From Arthrobacter sp. S39 (GTDB lineage Bacteria; Actinomycetota; Actinomycetes; Actinomycetales; Micrococcaceae), in contig NZ_SIHX01000002.1 in the NCBI RefSeq assembly GCF_004320525.1, forward strand, positions 62,001 to 126,000: DNA of 64,000 nt, given 5' to 3'. Position numbers and translations under genes: made by a program. Below the pieces are notes generated by a model, which saw only the letters and a list, made by a program, of their open reading frames with translations, had not been told where the DNA came from and searched no databases. Of the stretch, positions 49,652 to 59,319 are shown one piece after another; the first letter of the stretch is position 1; every line of letters starts with the position of its first letter.

Positions 49652-49735
49652 GCGTCCATACAACCGTCCGCGCCTATGTCATGCATAGAGCATTCCTGTG
49701 AGCATGCTGTGTGCCGAAAGGAAGCTGTCCGGGAC

Positions 49736-50428
49736 TCAGTAATCCGGGTTGCTCGGCACTACCAGGCCGGTCTCGTAGGCGTACACCACGGCCTGGACGC
49801 GGTCGCGCAGGTGCAGCTTGGTGAGGATGCGCCGGACGTGGGTCTTCACGGTGGCTTCGGACAGGAAGTACCGGTGCGCGATTTCGGCGTTGGACAGGCC
49901 CTCGGCCATGGCCTCCAGCATCTCGGTTTCGCGGGGCGTCAGGTCCTCCAGCAACGGATCACGCGGTGCTGCGGCAGGGGCAGGCCGGGCAGCGCCGCGG
50001 ACGTAGGTCTCCAGCAGCCGCTGCGTTACCCGCGGGGCCACCACCGCGTCCCCGCTGGCCACAACGTGCACAGCGTGAATCAGTTCCGAGGGCGCAACGT
50101 CTTTCAGTAGGAACGCGGACGCACCTGCCTGGAGACCCGCAAACGCATATTCGTCCACGTCAAAGGTGGTGAGGATGATGATCCGGGCACAGGATCCGGT
50201 TGCGGTGATGGCGCGGGTGGCCTCGATGCCGTCAAGCACGGGCATCCTGACATCCATCAGCACCACATCGGGGTTGAGCTCGCGGACCTGCCTGACGGCC
50301 TCCGCCCCGTCGGAGGCTTCCCCCACGATGTGGAGGTCGTCCTCGCCCTCAAGGATGAGGCGGAAGCCCATCCGCAGCAGCGGCTGGTCATCCACCAGCA
50401 GGACGGTAATCGGTTGGTTCTCGGTCAC
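49736..50428 (-). CDS. NarL/LuxR-type response regulator
   Basis: 230 residues: receiver domain (about 6-120) with phosphoacceptor Asp59 in VVLMDVRMP, and a C-terminal LuxR helix-turn-helix (about 165-225: LTPRETEMLEAMAEGLSNAEIAHRYF then VKTHVRRILTKL). The GTG start overlaps the kinase stop (GTGA). It presumably binds the TCAGGG repeats upstream of the operon (53781-53808). Confidence 0.95.
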   Translation of the reverse strand: MTENQPITVLLVDDQPLLRMGFRLILEGEDDLHIVGEASDGAEAVRQVRELNPDVVLMDVRMPVLDGIEATRAITATGSCARIIILTTFDVDEYAFAGLQAGASAFLLKDVAPSELIHAVHVVASGDAVVAPRVTQRLLETYVRGAARPAPAAAPRDPLLEDLTPRETEMLEAMAEGLSNAEIAHRYFLSEATVKTHVRRILTKLHLRDRVQAVVYAYETGLVVPSNPDY

Positions 50429-51786
50429 TTTTTGCCTTGCAGTTGGTGTGGACGGTTGGCCGGAGCCGCGGGTTCGTCATCCGGCCAGCTGAGGACGGCA
50501 CGCACCCGCCAGCCCCGGCCGCTCCGCCCGGCTTCCACGGTGCCGGAGTAGATCCGGGCCCGCTCCGCCATTCCTGCCAGCCCCTGGCCTGACCCGGGAA
50601 GTCCCGGGCCGGAGCCGGAACCCGGCCCGCCGCCGCCGTCGAACGTTCCAGGACCTGTAACCCCGGTGCCGTCGTCGAGCACTTCAATGGTGACCGTTGA
50701 GCCGGCGCGGACGATGCCCACATCCACGCGGCCCAGCGACCTCCCGTAGCGCAGGACGTTCGTGAGCGACTCCTGCACGATCCGGTAGACGGTCAGCTGG
50801 AACGCGGCGTCGTCGGGCAGCGCAGGGCCGGTGTGGGAGTAGTGCAGCGGCAGGCCCGCGGTGCGGAATCCTTCGAGGAGTTTGCCAAGGCTGTCACCGG
50901 ACGCGAGGGGTTGCCGCGGCGCCGTGCTGCCTGCGTCGTCCCGCAGCACGCCAAGTACGCGCCGCATGTCCGCCAGGGCGGTCCGGCCCGTCCGGGACAG
51001 TTCACCCAGCACCTCACCGGCGCGGTCGGGGCTTTTCCGGACCACGACGGCGGCGCCGTCCGACAGGCTGATCATCACCGTCAGCGAGTGCGCCACGACG
51101 TCGTGCATTTCCCGGGCGATCCGGTTCCGTTCGTTGACGGAGGCGAGGCTGGCCGTCCTGGCCGCCCAGGCGGCGATTTCCTGCTCATGTTCGCGCCGTT
51201 GCCGGACGGAGATGCCGATTCCCGTGGCGATGACGTTGGACAGGGCAATGGTTGCCCCGGTGGCGATGCTGGTCAGGAGGTGGAAATCACCGGGGTTGGA
51301 CCCGGTGTCGTGCACGAAGGAGTTCTCCATCGGACCCACGGCGGCCAGCAGGTACAGGAGCGCCAGCGGAGCCGTGGCCACAGCCATGGTCACCAGCGCG
51401 AACCGGCGCGTGTGAACCACGGCCACCGCGTACAGCGAAAACCACAGGCCGGCCGAGACGTTGGACCCCCACGGGTGGAGCAGCGTGACCGCCACTTCGA
51501 CCACCGCGATGAAGGCCACCAGCGCCACCGGGTACGGGCGCCGGAAAAAGAGGGCTCCTGCCACGGCGAAGAGAAGCGCCGCCGCGAGCCACGAGCCAGA
51601 CATGACGGCGTCCGCCACGGTGGGAGCCACCAGCGCGGCGTAGCTCAGGACCACCACGCCGTCCATCACCCGGGGGTGGTGGTACAGGTAGCGGCGGAGC
51701 AGGCCCCGGCGCTTGGCCGTGATTTCGGCAAAGGACGCGTCGGCCTGCCCGGCCGGCGCGTCCCTAGATGTTGCCGCTTCGTTCAT
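50425..51786 (-). CDS. DesK-type sensor histidine kinase
   Basis: 453 residues with about five to six membrane helices in the N-terminal half (about 45-190), a short coiled region, then the HisKA_3 phosphoacceptor His228 in REMHDVVAHSLTVMISL and an HATPase domain at the C-terminus (QESLTNVLRYG, VLDDGTG, GQGLAGMAERA). No extracellular sensor domain; it may sense the ABC transporter or the membrane, as in cell-envelope stress systems. ATG 51786, 20 bp after the permease gene. Confidence 0.93.
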   Translation of the reverse strand: MNEAATSRDAPAGQADASFAEITAKRRGLLRRYLYHHPRVMDGVVVLSYAALVAPTVADAVMSGSWLAAALLFAVAGALFFRRPYPVALVAFIAVVEVAVTLLHPWGSNVSAGLWFSLYAVAVVHTRRFALVTMAVATAPLALLYLLAAVGPMENSFVHDTGSNPGDFHLLTSIATGATIALSNVIATGIGISVRQRREHEQEIAAWAARTASLASVNERNRIAREMHDVVAHSLTVMISLSDGAAVVVRKSPDRAGEVLGELSRTGRTALADMRRVLGVLRDDAGSTAPRQPLASGDSLGKLLEGFRTAGLPLHYSHTGPALPDDAAFQLTVYRIVQESLTNVLRYGRSLGRVDVGIVRAGSTVTIEVLDDGTGVTGPGTFDGGGGPGSGSGPGLPGSGQGLAGMAERARIYSGTVEAGRSGRGWRVRAVLSWPDDEPAAPANRPHQLQGKK

Positions 51787-51806
51787 GGTCTGAGCCTAGC
51801 TCCAGC

Positions 51807-52715
51807 CTAGACGTCGCGTTTCTTCAGGACGATCATGGCCGGGATCAGGAACAGGAGAACGTAGCCCAGGAAGATCAGGCCGCCGTGCCAGGGGTCGATG
51901 ATGCCGTCGGTGTGGCCAATGGACAGGAACCGGCCGCCGGCTTCGCTGGGGATGTACTGCGGTACGTACTTCCAGAAGTCACCGGGGATGAAGGTCATGA
52001 AGCTCGCCGCGATGGACAGGACGAAGAACATACCCACAAGCACGGTGATTCCGCCGGCGGAGTTGCGGAGCAGCGTGCCGAGTGACAGGCCGATCAGGGC
52101 CACGCCGGCAACGTAGAGCCCGCCGGTGAAGATGCTGTACATGACTCCGTCGGTGGACCAGTCGAGGTCAAAGCCCAGTCCCTGGAACACCGGCATGGCG
52201 ATCAGGAAGGTTGCCGCCGCGGCCACGGTGGTGATGACGTAGGAGATCACGGCGAGAATAATCGCCTTGGCTACAAAGGCCGGGGTCCGGCGCGGAACGG
52301 CGTTCATGGTGGAGCGGATCATCCCGGTGGCGTACTCGGAGGAGATGAACAGGACAGCCAGGGAGCCCAGTACCAGGATGCCGATCTGCAGGCCGGCGTT
52401 GGGGAGGTTGTAGAGCTCAAAGCCTGAACCGGGCGGAAATGACTGCTCCAGCATTTCCGGGGTCATGGTCTGGCCCTGCTCCTTGGCAGTGTTGACCATC
52501 TGTTCCAGGAAGCTGTAGCGGATCAGGACGGCGAGGGCGCCGACGCCGACAATGGCTACGAGCGTCAGCAGAAGCAGGATCCGGGTGGACATCAGGGACC
52601 AGAGCTTGATCCACTCGGAGCGCAGGACACCGACGAAGGTCACGCCGCGGGTTCCGGCAGTTGAGCGGGCGCGCGGCGGGAGCGGGGAAGTTTGGGTCTC
52701 AGTCATGGTGGTCAT
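51807..52715 (-). CDS. ABC transporter permease
   Basis: 302-residue membrane subunit with six helices of the ABC-2 type and a large extracytoplasmic loop between the first two (about 60-125). It would carry out export with the ATPase encoded 5 bp upstream. ATG 52715 or 52706. The pairing with a two-component system is typical of peptide-antibiotic defence or envelope-stress modules. Confidence 0.88.
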   Translation of the reverse strand: MTTMTETQTSPLPPRARSTAGTRGVTFVGVLRSEWIKLWSLMSTRILLLLTLVAIVGVGALAVLIRYSFLEQMVNTAKEQGQTMTPEMLEQSFPPGSGFELYNLPNAGLQIGILVLGSLAVLFISSEYATGMIRSTMNAVPRRTPAFVAKAIILAVISYVITTVAAAATFLIAMPVFQGLGFDLDWSTDGVMYSIFTGGLYVAGVALIGLSLGTLLRNSAGGITVLVGMFFVLSIAASFMTFIPGDFWKYVPQYIPSEAGGRFLSIGHTDGIIDPWHGGLIFLGYVLLFLIPAMIVLKKRDV

Positions 52716-52720
52716 CGTCC

Positions 52721-53683
52721 TTACTTTCCTGCCGCAGCCGGAGCCCCAGCCGGGGCAAACGCGCCGGCAGGTCCGCCGGTCAGGTGTGAGTGGTATTCCA
52801 CTTCGTCCTTGGTGAGGTCAAAGTAGGCGTCTTCCAGGGAGGACAGCTGCGGGGTCAGTTCATAGACCAGCACGCTGTTATCCAGCGCTACCTGGGCGAT
52901 CTGCCGCGAGTCCATGCCGGTCACTTCGAGGGTTTCCGGCTCGTTCTGGTCCACTGTCACGCCGTTGCCGGCAAGCAGGCCGGACAGCTGAGTGGCGGCC
53001 GAGGTGCGGACGAGGGTACGGACCTGGCGGGTGCCGGCGATGACCTCCTGCATGGTGGCATCGGCGATGATCCTTCCGCGGCCGATCACGATCAGGTGGT
53101 CAGCTGTCTGGGCCATTTCGCTCATGAGGTGCGAGGACAGGAAGACGGTCTTGCCCTGGTTGGAGAGGTAGCGGACCAGGTTCCGGACCCAGAGCACGCC
53201 CTCGGGATCGAGGCCGTTGACGGGCTCGTCCAGGATCAGGGTCTGCGGGTCACCCAGGAGGGCGGCCGCGATTCCCAGGCGCTGGCCCATGCCCAGTGAA
53301 AATCCGCCGGCCTTCTTTTTGGCCACCGCGTCCAGGCCGGTCATTTCGATGACTTCGTGCACCCGCGCGGTGGGAATGTTGTGCGTTGCGGCCATGGCCC
53401 GCAGGTGGTTGTAGGCACTGCGGCTGGTGTGGACCGCCTTGGCGTCCAGCAGCGCTCCCACCTCGTGCAGGGGTGCCTTGTGTGCGGCGTAGGGGAGTCC
53501 GTTGACGGTCACCGTGCCCGACGTCGGCCGGTCCAGGCCCATAATCATGCGCATCGTGGTGGATTTGCCGGCACCGTTGGGGCCAAGGAAGCCCGTGACC
53601 TGCCCGGCACGGACGGTAAAGCTGACACCGTCGACGGCGGTCTTGCTGCCGTAGACCTTGGTCAGGCCTTTTGCCTCAATCAT
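52721..53683 (-). CDS. ABC transporter ATP-binding protein
   Basis: 320 residues. Walker A GPNGAGKST (Lys40), Q-loop, signature FSLGMGQRLGIAAALL (variant of LSGGQ), Walker B LILDEPVNGLDPEG and switch HLMSEM. DRA/Bcr-type exporter ATPase, with a C-terminal extension rich in Ala/Pro. First gene of the four-gene operon with permease, kinase and regulator. Confidence 0.95.
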   Translation of the reverse strand: MIEAKGLTKVYGSKTAVDGVSFTVRAGQVTGFLGPNGAGKSTTMRMIMGLDRPTSGTVTVNGLPYAAHKAPLHEVGALLDAKAVHTSRSAYNHLRAMAATHNIPTARVHEVIEMTGLDAVAKKKAGGFSLGMGQRLGIAAALLGDPQTLILDEPVNGLDPEGVLWVRNLVRYLSNQGKTVFLSSHLMSEMAQTADHLIVIGRGRIIADATMQEVIAGTRQVRTLVRTSAATQLSGLLAGNGVTVDQNEPETLEVTGMDSRQIAQVALDNSVLVYELTPQLSSLEDAYFDLTKDEVEYHSHLTGGPAGAFAPAGAPAAAGK

Positions 53684-53780
53684 GGAATGTTCCTTCGAAC
53701 AGCAGCCGGGGGCTGCGGGATGCGGGGAATGTGGTGTGCACCCTCCACGCTACCGACGGGGAACCCGGATTTCGCCGGTC

Positions 53781-53808
53781 TCAGGGATGATTCAGGGTTG
53801 AATCAGGG
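53781..53808. promoter_or_regulatory. Three phased TCAGGG direct repeats upstream of the ABC/TCS operon
   Basis: TCAGGG occurs at 53781, 53792 and 53803, each 11 bp apart (one helix turn), about 98-125 bp before the ATPase start. They lie upstream of a possible -10 (TAGCGT, 53752-53747). This is the layout of cooperative binding by a response regulator, probably the one encoded at the end of the operon. Confidence 0.65.
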
Positions 53809-53844
53809 TAGTCCGCACGGATGATTGGGCTCCGACGCCGGGCG

Positions 53845-55341
53845 TCAGGACTGCGGCGAGTAGTACGTCAGGCCATGGCCGGCTACGCGGAATTCCGCCG
53901 ACCGCACCCCGGCCAGGGCCTCGCCGTCGACGGCCAAAACCATCGGCGAACCGTCCGATTCGAGACGGATACTGGAGGCTTCGGTGAGGTGCGTGATTCG
54001 GGACGTGGCCACGGTTCCCGTCAGGACCGACCACAGCAGCCGCAGCCGGGCAAAGGATTCATCGGCCGTGATCATGCGGACGTCGAGGACGCCGTCATCC
54101 AGGACGGGCCGCACCAGCGGCGCGTGGTCGCGGGGGTAGTAGCGGCCGCGGCCGACGTAGGCGATCCAGAGCTTGTGCCGCACCCCGTCAACGATCAGGG
54201 TGGTCGGTGTTCCTGCCGTAAAGGTCCTGAACATCGCCACAACTCCGGCGAGCGGTTTGCCCAGCGCAGGCTGCAGCATCTCCCGTCGACGGACCAGGTT
54301 GGGATAGAGGCCAATGCTCGCGGTGTTCAGCATGATCAGTTCTGCCTTTTCCGGGTTCCCGGCCATGCCCCGCTCGACGGTGACCATGCCTACATCCGCC
54401 ATGGCTGCCTCGCCGCGGTTGGCGGCGCTCACGGCCTCCTTCAGGCTGCCGGTTCCTGCGTCACGGGCGAAGTGGTTGAGGGTGCCGCCCGGCAGGACCA
54501 GCAGGGGAAGGGAATGTTCGACGGCGGCCGCCGCCGCGGTGCCCACGGTCCCGTCCCCGCCCCAGACTCCTAGGGCCACCGTTCCGGGGAAGGTGGCGGT
54601 GGCCTGGATTTCGGCAACGAGGTCCTCGCCGGCATCCACCGTATTGATATGCGCTTTGGGGAATACTTCCTGGAGAGCGGCGGCCGTCTCCGCTGTGAAC
54701 GATCCTCCGAGGGTGTTCACCACAATGCTGAGCCCGGCGCCGCCGGGCAGTTCCGGGGCAGGGGTAGACGTGCGGCTCACATCGGGGAAGGGCGGGCGCA
54801 CGGGCCACCATTTCCGCGTCACCAGGGCGGCGCCGGCACCGATGGCCGAGCCAAAGAACACGTCCGAGGGCCAATGCGCCCCGGTATGGACGCGCGAATA
54901 CGCAACGCCAACGGCCACCGGTGCCAGGGCAGCGCCCAGCACCGGATTGACCAGTCCGGCGCCCACTGCAAAGGCTATGGCGGATGCCGAGTGTCCTGAT
55001 GGCATGGATGAACTTGTGGGTTGCGGATGAACGAAACGGAAGACGGGAAGGTGTTCCGGCAAGGGCCTGGCGCGGGGCAAGAGGGTCTTGAAGCCCATGT
55101 TGGTCACGGCAGACGCCACGGCCTGGGCGATCAGTCCATGAAGGGCTGCGCGGCGCGGTTTTCCCGGGAAGGCCGCCATGATGGCCGCAGCGCCGATCCA
55201 GAGCTTTCCGTGGTTGGCGGCCGCGGAGAGGCGCCGAAAAAAGGCGTCATGGTTTCCGCCGGGGAACGCCGAAACCCCCCGAACCAGATGCCGGTCGATG
55301 CGGCTGATCAACCCCGGGCCCCTGCGCCGCTTCCTCTGCAT
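53845..55341 (-). CDS. PAP2 phosphatase-diacylglycerol kinase fusion
   Basis: 498 residues. An N-terminal PAP2-type phosphatase (about 1-185) with PSGHSAS and SRVHTGAHWPSDV, and a C-terminal DAGK/sphingosine-kinase-like catalytic domain (about 195-498) with GGDGT (WGGDGTVGTAA) and LPGGTLNHFARD. The two halves act on the same lipid phosphates, removing or adding a phosphate. Probably works in phospholipid or undecaprenyl-phosphate recycling. ATG 55341 is 6 nt after TAGGGT (55348-55353), so it may be leaderless. Confidence 0.92.
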   Translation of the reverse strand: MQRKRRRGPGLISRIDRHLVRGVSAFPGGNHDAFFRRLSAAANHGKLWIGAAAIMAAFPGKPRRAALHGLIAQAVASAVTNMGFKTLLPRARPLPEHLPVFRFVHPQPTSSSMPSGHSASAIAFAVGAGLVNPVLGAALAPVAVGVAYSRVHTGAHWPSDVFFGSAIGAGAALVTRKWWPVRPPFPDVSRTSTPAPELPGGAGLSIVVNTLGGSFTAETAAALQEVFPKAHINTVDAGEDLVAEIQATATFPGTVALGVWGGDGTVGTAAAAAVEHSLPLLVLPGGTLNHFARDAGTGSLKEAVSAANRGEAAMADVGMVTVERGMAGNPEKAELIMLNTASIGLYPNLVRRREMLQPALGKPLAGVVAMFRTFTAGTPTTLIVDGVRHKLWIAYVGRGRYYPRDHAPLVRPVLDDGVLDVRMITADESFARLRLLWSVLTGTVATSRITHLTEASSIRLESDGSPMVLAVDGEALAGVRSAEFRVAGHGLTYYSPQS

Positions 55342-55347
55342 GACCCC

Positions 55348-55353
55348 ACCCTA
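55348..55353 (-). promoter_or_regulatory. -10 element (leaderless) of the PAP2-DAGK gene
   Basis: TAGGGT on the minus strand, 6 nt before the ATG. Confidence 0.4.
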
Positions 55354-55392
55354 CCGCCGGGACCAATTCCCCCGCGGCAGGGTGGCGTGCAG

Positions 55393-56589
55393 CTATTTGG
55401 CGGGCAGCGGCTTCGCGGCGCCGGCCAGCAGGAGGGCTAGCAGGATCGGTGCCAGGATGGCCAGCAGTGCTAGGTGGATGCCGGTCAGGTCACCGAGGTA
55501 GCCCAGCAGAGGGGGACCGGCGAGGAAGGAAATATACCCCAGGGTGGATACAACCGAAACGCGTGCCGCTGCGTGCTTGGGGTCGTCGGCGGCGGCGGAC
55601 ATTCCCATCGGGAAAGCCAGGGCAGCCCCTACGCCCCACAGCGCGGCACCGACGGCGGCCAGCCAGACGTTTCCGGCCAGGACAAACAGCAGCAGGCCCG
55701 CCGCCGCGGCAGCCATGCTGGCACGGAGGACAACCACCCGGCCGTAGGCGTCGATGACCCTGCCGCCGACGAAGCGCATCGCTGTCATGGCCAGCACAAA
55801 CAGGGCAAACATTAGAGCGCCTGTGGACTCGGCAGTGCCAAGCCCGTCCACGGAGGCCTTGGCGATCCAGTCGTTTCCTGCCCCCTCGGTGAGGGTTGCA
55901 CCGAGCACCACCACGCCGATCAGCAGCGTGCGTCCATCCCGCCAGGCGGAGGGTCCCTTGGCAGCATTGGGCTCGCCGTCGGCCGGTGCTGCCGCGGCGA
56001 TGTGCGGCAGGAAGTACCGCGGCGTCACCAGCGCCACCACGGCAACCACACCGGCGACCACCAGGAGGTGGACCGGCAGCCCGACTCCGATGGTGGAGAG
56101 GCCGGCGCCGATCAGGGCGCCCACGAAGGCCCCGCCGCTGAAGGCTGCGTGGAACTGCGGCATGATGGTGCGCCGCATCTTGTGCTCAACGTCGGCGCCT
56201 TCGATGTTCTGGGAGACGTCCCAGAGCCCGATGCCGATGCCGAAGAAGAACAGGGACACTGCGGTGCCCGGAACGGATTCGGCCGACAGGCTCAACGCAA
56301 TCCCCACGCCAGCCACCGTCACCAGCATGCCGGCGGCGCGCACCGTGTTGGCGGTTCCGATCCTGCCCACCACGAGGCCCGCCGTCGGAAGCGCGAGAAG
56401 CGAGCCGACGGCGGTGCAGAGCAGGAGGGTGCCCATCTGGCCGGATGTCAGGTGCAGCGTCTCGGTAACGGCAGGGATGCGGGCCGCCCAACTGGCGAAG
56501 ACCAGGCCATTGATTCCGAAAACGATGAATGTGGCGGCTGCCGCTGCCTTGAGGGAGGGGCTGGCCGTGGTGCGGGTGTTGGTGCTCAT
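55393..56589 (-). CDS. MFS transporter
   Basis: 398 residues with twelve helices (start AAAAATFIVFGINGLVFASWAARIP, resembling the sugar-efflux/YbjJ branch of MFS). It overlaps the DeoR-type regulator gene by 4 nt (ATGA), so both are translated together. The regulator branch (GlpR/DeoR) suggests a sugar or polyol substrate, but this is only inference. Confidence 0.88.
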   Translation of the reverse strand: MSTNTRTTASPSLKAAAAATFIVFGINGLVFASWAARIPAVTETLHLTSGQMGTLLLCTAVGSLLALPTAGLVVGRIGTANTVRAAGMLVTVAGVGIALSLSAESVPGTAVSLFFFGIGIGLWDVSQNIEGADVEHKMRRTIMPQFHAAFSGGAFVGALIGAGLSTIGVGLPVHLLVVAGVVAVVALVTPRYFLPHIAAAAPADGEPNAAKGPSAWRDGRTLLIGVVVLGATLTEGAGNDWIAKASVDGLGTAESTGALMFALFVLAMTAMRFVGGRVIDAYGRVVVLRASMAAAAAGLLLFVLAGNVWLAAVGAALWGVGAALAFPMGMSAAADDPKHAAARVSVVSTLGYISFLAGPPLLGYLGDLTGIHLALLAILAPILLALLLAGAAKPLPAK

Positions 56590-57359
56590 GCTTTCACTAC
56601 TTCCACCGAGAGCTTGTTGAGGTGTGCGAGTTCTTCCGCACTGAGGTCTTTGTCTGTGACGATCACGTTCACCGAATCCAGGGCGGCCACCAGGGCCACG
56701 GCGTTGGCGTTCCACTTGGAACCGGCGCAGGCCACGATCACGCGGGCGGCCGATTCGAGGCCTGCCCTTTTGACCGCCGCGTCTTCGAGGTCGTGGGCAA
56801 GGAGGCCGTCCTTGAGGTTCAGGGCGCAGGGTGTGACGACGGCCGTGTCGAAGCGCAGCGACCTGATGTTGGCTTCCGCGAGCGGGCCACGGAAGCACAG
56901 CTCTCCGGGGACCAGGCTACCGCCGGGGAGGAGCAGGGCGGGCCGTTGGCCGGCGTTCGGGTCGTCGTCGGTCACGGTGGTCAGGGAGCGCACGGACATG
57001 GGCATCAGCGTCAGCTCACGGCCGCGCAGTGTCCTGGCGATCTCCGTGGCTGTGGTTCCGCTGTCCAGCCAGACGTGTTCCCGGTCCCGGAGCAGGCCGG
57101 CCACTGCGGCCGCGATCCTGACTTTGACGGCCTGGTCCTCGAGTTCGCGCTGCCCGTAGCCGGGGTTCTCGCCGCGGACAATCAGGCTCCTGGCACCACC
57201 GTGGACCCGCCGCAGGACACCATGGGCAGCGAGCACTTCAAGGTCGCGGCGGATGGTGGCTCCGGAAGCATCGCAGGCCTCGGTGAGCTCCTCCACCGAA
57301 ACCTCGGCGCGGTGGCGCAGCAGCTCGCCGATCAGCCGATGCCGCTCTTCCGTCTTCAT
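56586..57359 (-). CDS. DeoR/GlpR-family transcriptional regulator
   Basis: 257 residues. N-terminal winged helix-turn-helix (ERHRLIGELLRHRAEVSVEE then SGATIRRDLEVLAAHG) and a C-terminal sugar-phosphate-sensing domain (VWLDSGTTATEIARTL, FDTAVVTPCALN, VIVACAGSKW). Represses carbohydrate genes in related systems; here probably the MFS gene behind it. ATG 57359 or TTG 57365; the upstream AT-rich stretch TGATCATTTAATCA (57379-57392) is a candidate operator. Confidence 0.92.
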   Translation of the reverse strand: MKTEERHRLIGELLRHRAEVSVEELTEACDASGATIRRDLEVLAAHGVLRRVHGGARSLIVRGENPGYGQRELEDQAVKVRIAAAVAGLLRDREHVWLDSGTTATEIARTLRGRELTLMPMSVRSLTTVTDDDPNAGQRPALLLPGGSLVPGELCFRGPLAEANIRSLRFDTAVVTPCALNLKDGLLAHDLEDAAVKRAGLESAARVIVACAGSKWNANAVALVAALDSVNVIVTDKDLSAEELAHLNKLSVEVVKA

Positions 57360-57439
57360 GCTCAAATGCTAACAAGTTTTGATCATTTAATCATTCGCCG
57401 TGATCGCCTGCCGCACCTTCCCAGCCCAACCGACTCCAA

Positions 57440-57528
57440 CGCTCGCTCACTACCTGCAGGAAAAACGCGAACGCTCTCTCACCGGGTGAGAGAGCGTTCG
57501 ACAAAAACGTGCAGAAAGTGAAAGAGCG
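57440..57528. repeat. Nested intergenic palindrome (element C)
   Basis: Outer 19-bp arms with mismatches (57440-57458 and 57510-57528) enclose a perfect 15-bp hairpin CGAACGCTCTCTCAC / GTGAGAGAGCGTTCG (57468-57482 with 57486-57500). AAAAACG appears on both sides of the inner hairpin in the same direction. It lies just after the ABC-F stop codon and upstream of the DeoR gene. Confidence 0.85.
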
Positions 57529-57534
57529 CCGGTC

Positions 57535-59274
57535 TTAGCGGACGCGCTCGACGCGCTTCTCGTCCCACACCGGCTCGGCGGATTCGTACACCTTGCCGTC
57601 GGAGCCGAACACCAGGAAGCGGTCGAACGTCCGGGCGAACCAGCGGTCGTGGGTGACGGCGAGAACGGTGCCTTCGAAGTGGTCGATGGCCTTTTCCAGC
57701 GCCTCGGCCGAGTGCAGGTCCAGGTTGTCCGTGGGCTCATCGAGGAGCAGCAGCGTGGCCCCGGAAAGCTGCAGCAGCAGGATCTGGAACCGCGCCTGCT
57801 GCCCGCCGGACAGGGATTCGTACTTCTGCTCGGACTGCGAAGCCAGGCCGTAGCCGTCCAGGGCGCCGGCAGCAGCCTCGCGCCCCAGTCCGGACCGGTG
57901 CTCATCACCCCGGTGCAGGATCTCCAGCAGCGTCTTGCCCAGGAGGTCGGGGCGGACGTGCGTCTGCGCGAAAAAGCCGGGCCGGATGCGGGCGCCGAGC
58001 TTCACGGTGCCCTCGTGCGGCACTTCGGCGATGAGACTAAGCGGCTGCGGCGAGGGACCTGCCCCGAGCGTGCGAGGGGTGGGAGCCGCAGGCAGCGCGG
58101 ACACCGGCAGGTGCTCACGCTCCGGATCGGTGCCTCCGGTGGCCAGCAGCCGCAGGAAATGGCTCTTGCCGGATCCGTTCGAGCCGAGCACGCCGACGCG
58201 GTCACCGAACCACACCTCGGTGGAGAAAGGCTTCATGAGTCCGGTCAGTTCGAGCTTCTCCGCCACGATGGCGCGCTTGGCTGTCCGGCCGCCCTTGAGC
58301 CGCATCTGCACGTTCTGTTCGATCGGCAGCGCCTCCGGCGGTCCGGCCTCGAGGAACTTCGCCAGCCGGGTCTGTGCCGCGTGGTAGCGGTTGGCCATAT
58401 CGGAACGGAACGCCGCCTTGTTTTTGTACATGTTGACGAGTTCCTTGAGCTTCACGTGCTCCTCGTCCCAGCGCTTGCGCAGTTCCTCGAACCGGGCGTT
58501 CCGGTCCGCGCGGGCATCCACATAGGAGCCGAAGCCGCCGCCGTGGATCCAGGCGCCGGCCCCGTTGATGCCCGGTTCCAGTGTGACGATCCGGCCGGCG
58601 GCGTTGTTGAGCAGTTCGCGGTCGTGGCTGATGAAGAACACGGTCTTTTTGGACTCGTTGAGTTTGTCCTCAAGCCACCGCTTCCCGGGCACGTCCAGAT
58701 AGTTGTCCGGCTCGTCGAGCAGGAGCAGTTCGTCCGGTCCGGCGAAGAGGGCTTCCAGGACCAGGCGCTTCTGCTCGCCGCCGGAAAGGCTCGACGCCGG
58801 GCGGTGCTGCGCGCGGTCAAACGGCAGCCCCAGCGCGGCCATGCAGACCTCGTCCCAGACGGTTTCGACGTCGTAACCCCCGGCGTCTCCCCAGTCCACG
58901 ATGGCCTGGGCGTAACGCATCTGCGAGGGTTCGTCGTCGTGCTCCACCATCGCGAGCTCGGCCTCATCCACTTCGCGGGCAGCAGCCGCCAGGGCAGGCG
59001 GTGCCGCCGAGACCAGGAGGTCGCGGACGGTTGAGTCGTCCCGGACCTGGCCCACGAACTGGCGCATAATGCCCATGTTCCCGGAGCGCCCGATCACGCC
59101 TTCATCCGGAACCAGGTCGCCGGAAATGATCCGGAACAGCGTGGTCTTGCCGGTGCCGTTGGGGCCGATCAGGGCCGTTTTGGTGCCGTCCGGGACCTTG
59201 AAAGTCACACCGTTCAGCAGCTGGGTGCCGTCGGATAGGAAGTAGTCAATACCGGAAACGTCTATGTGGGCCAC
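57535..59274 (-). CDS. ABC-F family ATPase
   Basis: 579-residue cytoplasmic protein with two ABC domains (Walker A GPNGTGKTT near 38, and GSNGSGKSH near 360; signatures LSGGEQ and LSGGQQ) joined by a helical linker (about 240-310). No membrane helix. ABC-F proteins act on the ribosome in translation factor or antibiotic-protection roles; which one cannot be told from the sequence. The GTG start is preceded by GAAGAT. Confidence 0.92.
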   Translation of the reverse strand: MAHIDVSGIDYFLSDGTQLLNGVTFKVPDGTKTALIGPNGTGKTTLFRIISGDLVPDEGVIGRSGNMGIMRQFVGQVRDDSTVRDLLVSAAPPALAAAAREVDEAELAMVEHDDEPSQMRYAQAIVDWGDAGGYDVETVWDEVCMAALGLPFDRAQHRPASSLSGGEQKRLVLEALFAGPDELLLLDEPDNYLDVPGKRWLEDKLNESKKTVFFISHDRELLNNAAGRIVTLEPGINGAGAWIHGGGFGSYVDARADRNARFEELRKRWDEEHVKLKELVNMYKNKAAFRSDMANRYHAAQTRLAKFLEAGPPEALPIEQNVQMRLKGGRTAKRAIVAEKLELTGLMKPFSTEVWFGDRVGVLGSNGSGKSHFLRLLATGGTDPEREHLPVSALPAAPTPRTLGAGPSPQPLSLIAEVPHEGTVKLGARIRPGFFAQTHVRPDLLGKTLLEILHRGDEHRSGLGREAAAGALDGYGLASQSEQKYESLSGGQQARFQILLLQLSGATLLLLDEPTDNLDLHSAEALEKAIDHFEGTVLAVTHDRWFARTFDRFLVFGSDGKVYESAEPVWDEKRVERVR

Positions 59275-59319
59275 GCGAACAATCTTCCCACGCCCGCGCG
59301 GCGGCCCCCATCGGCAGGG

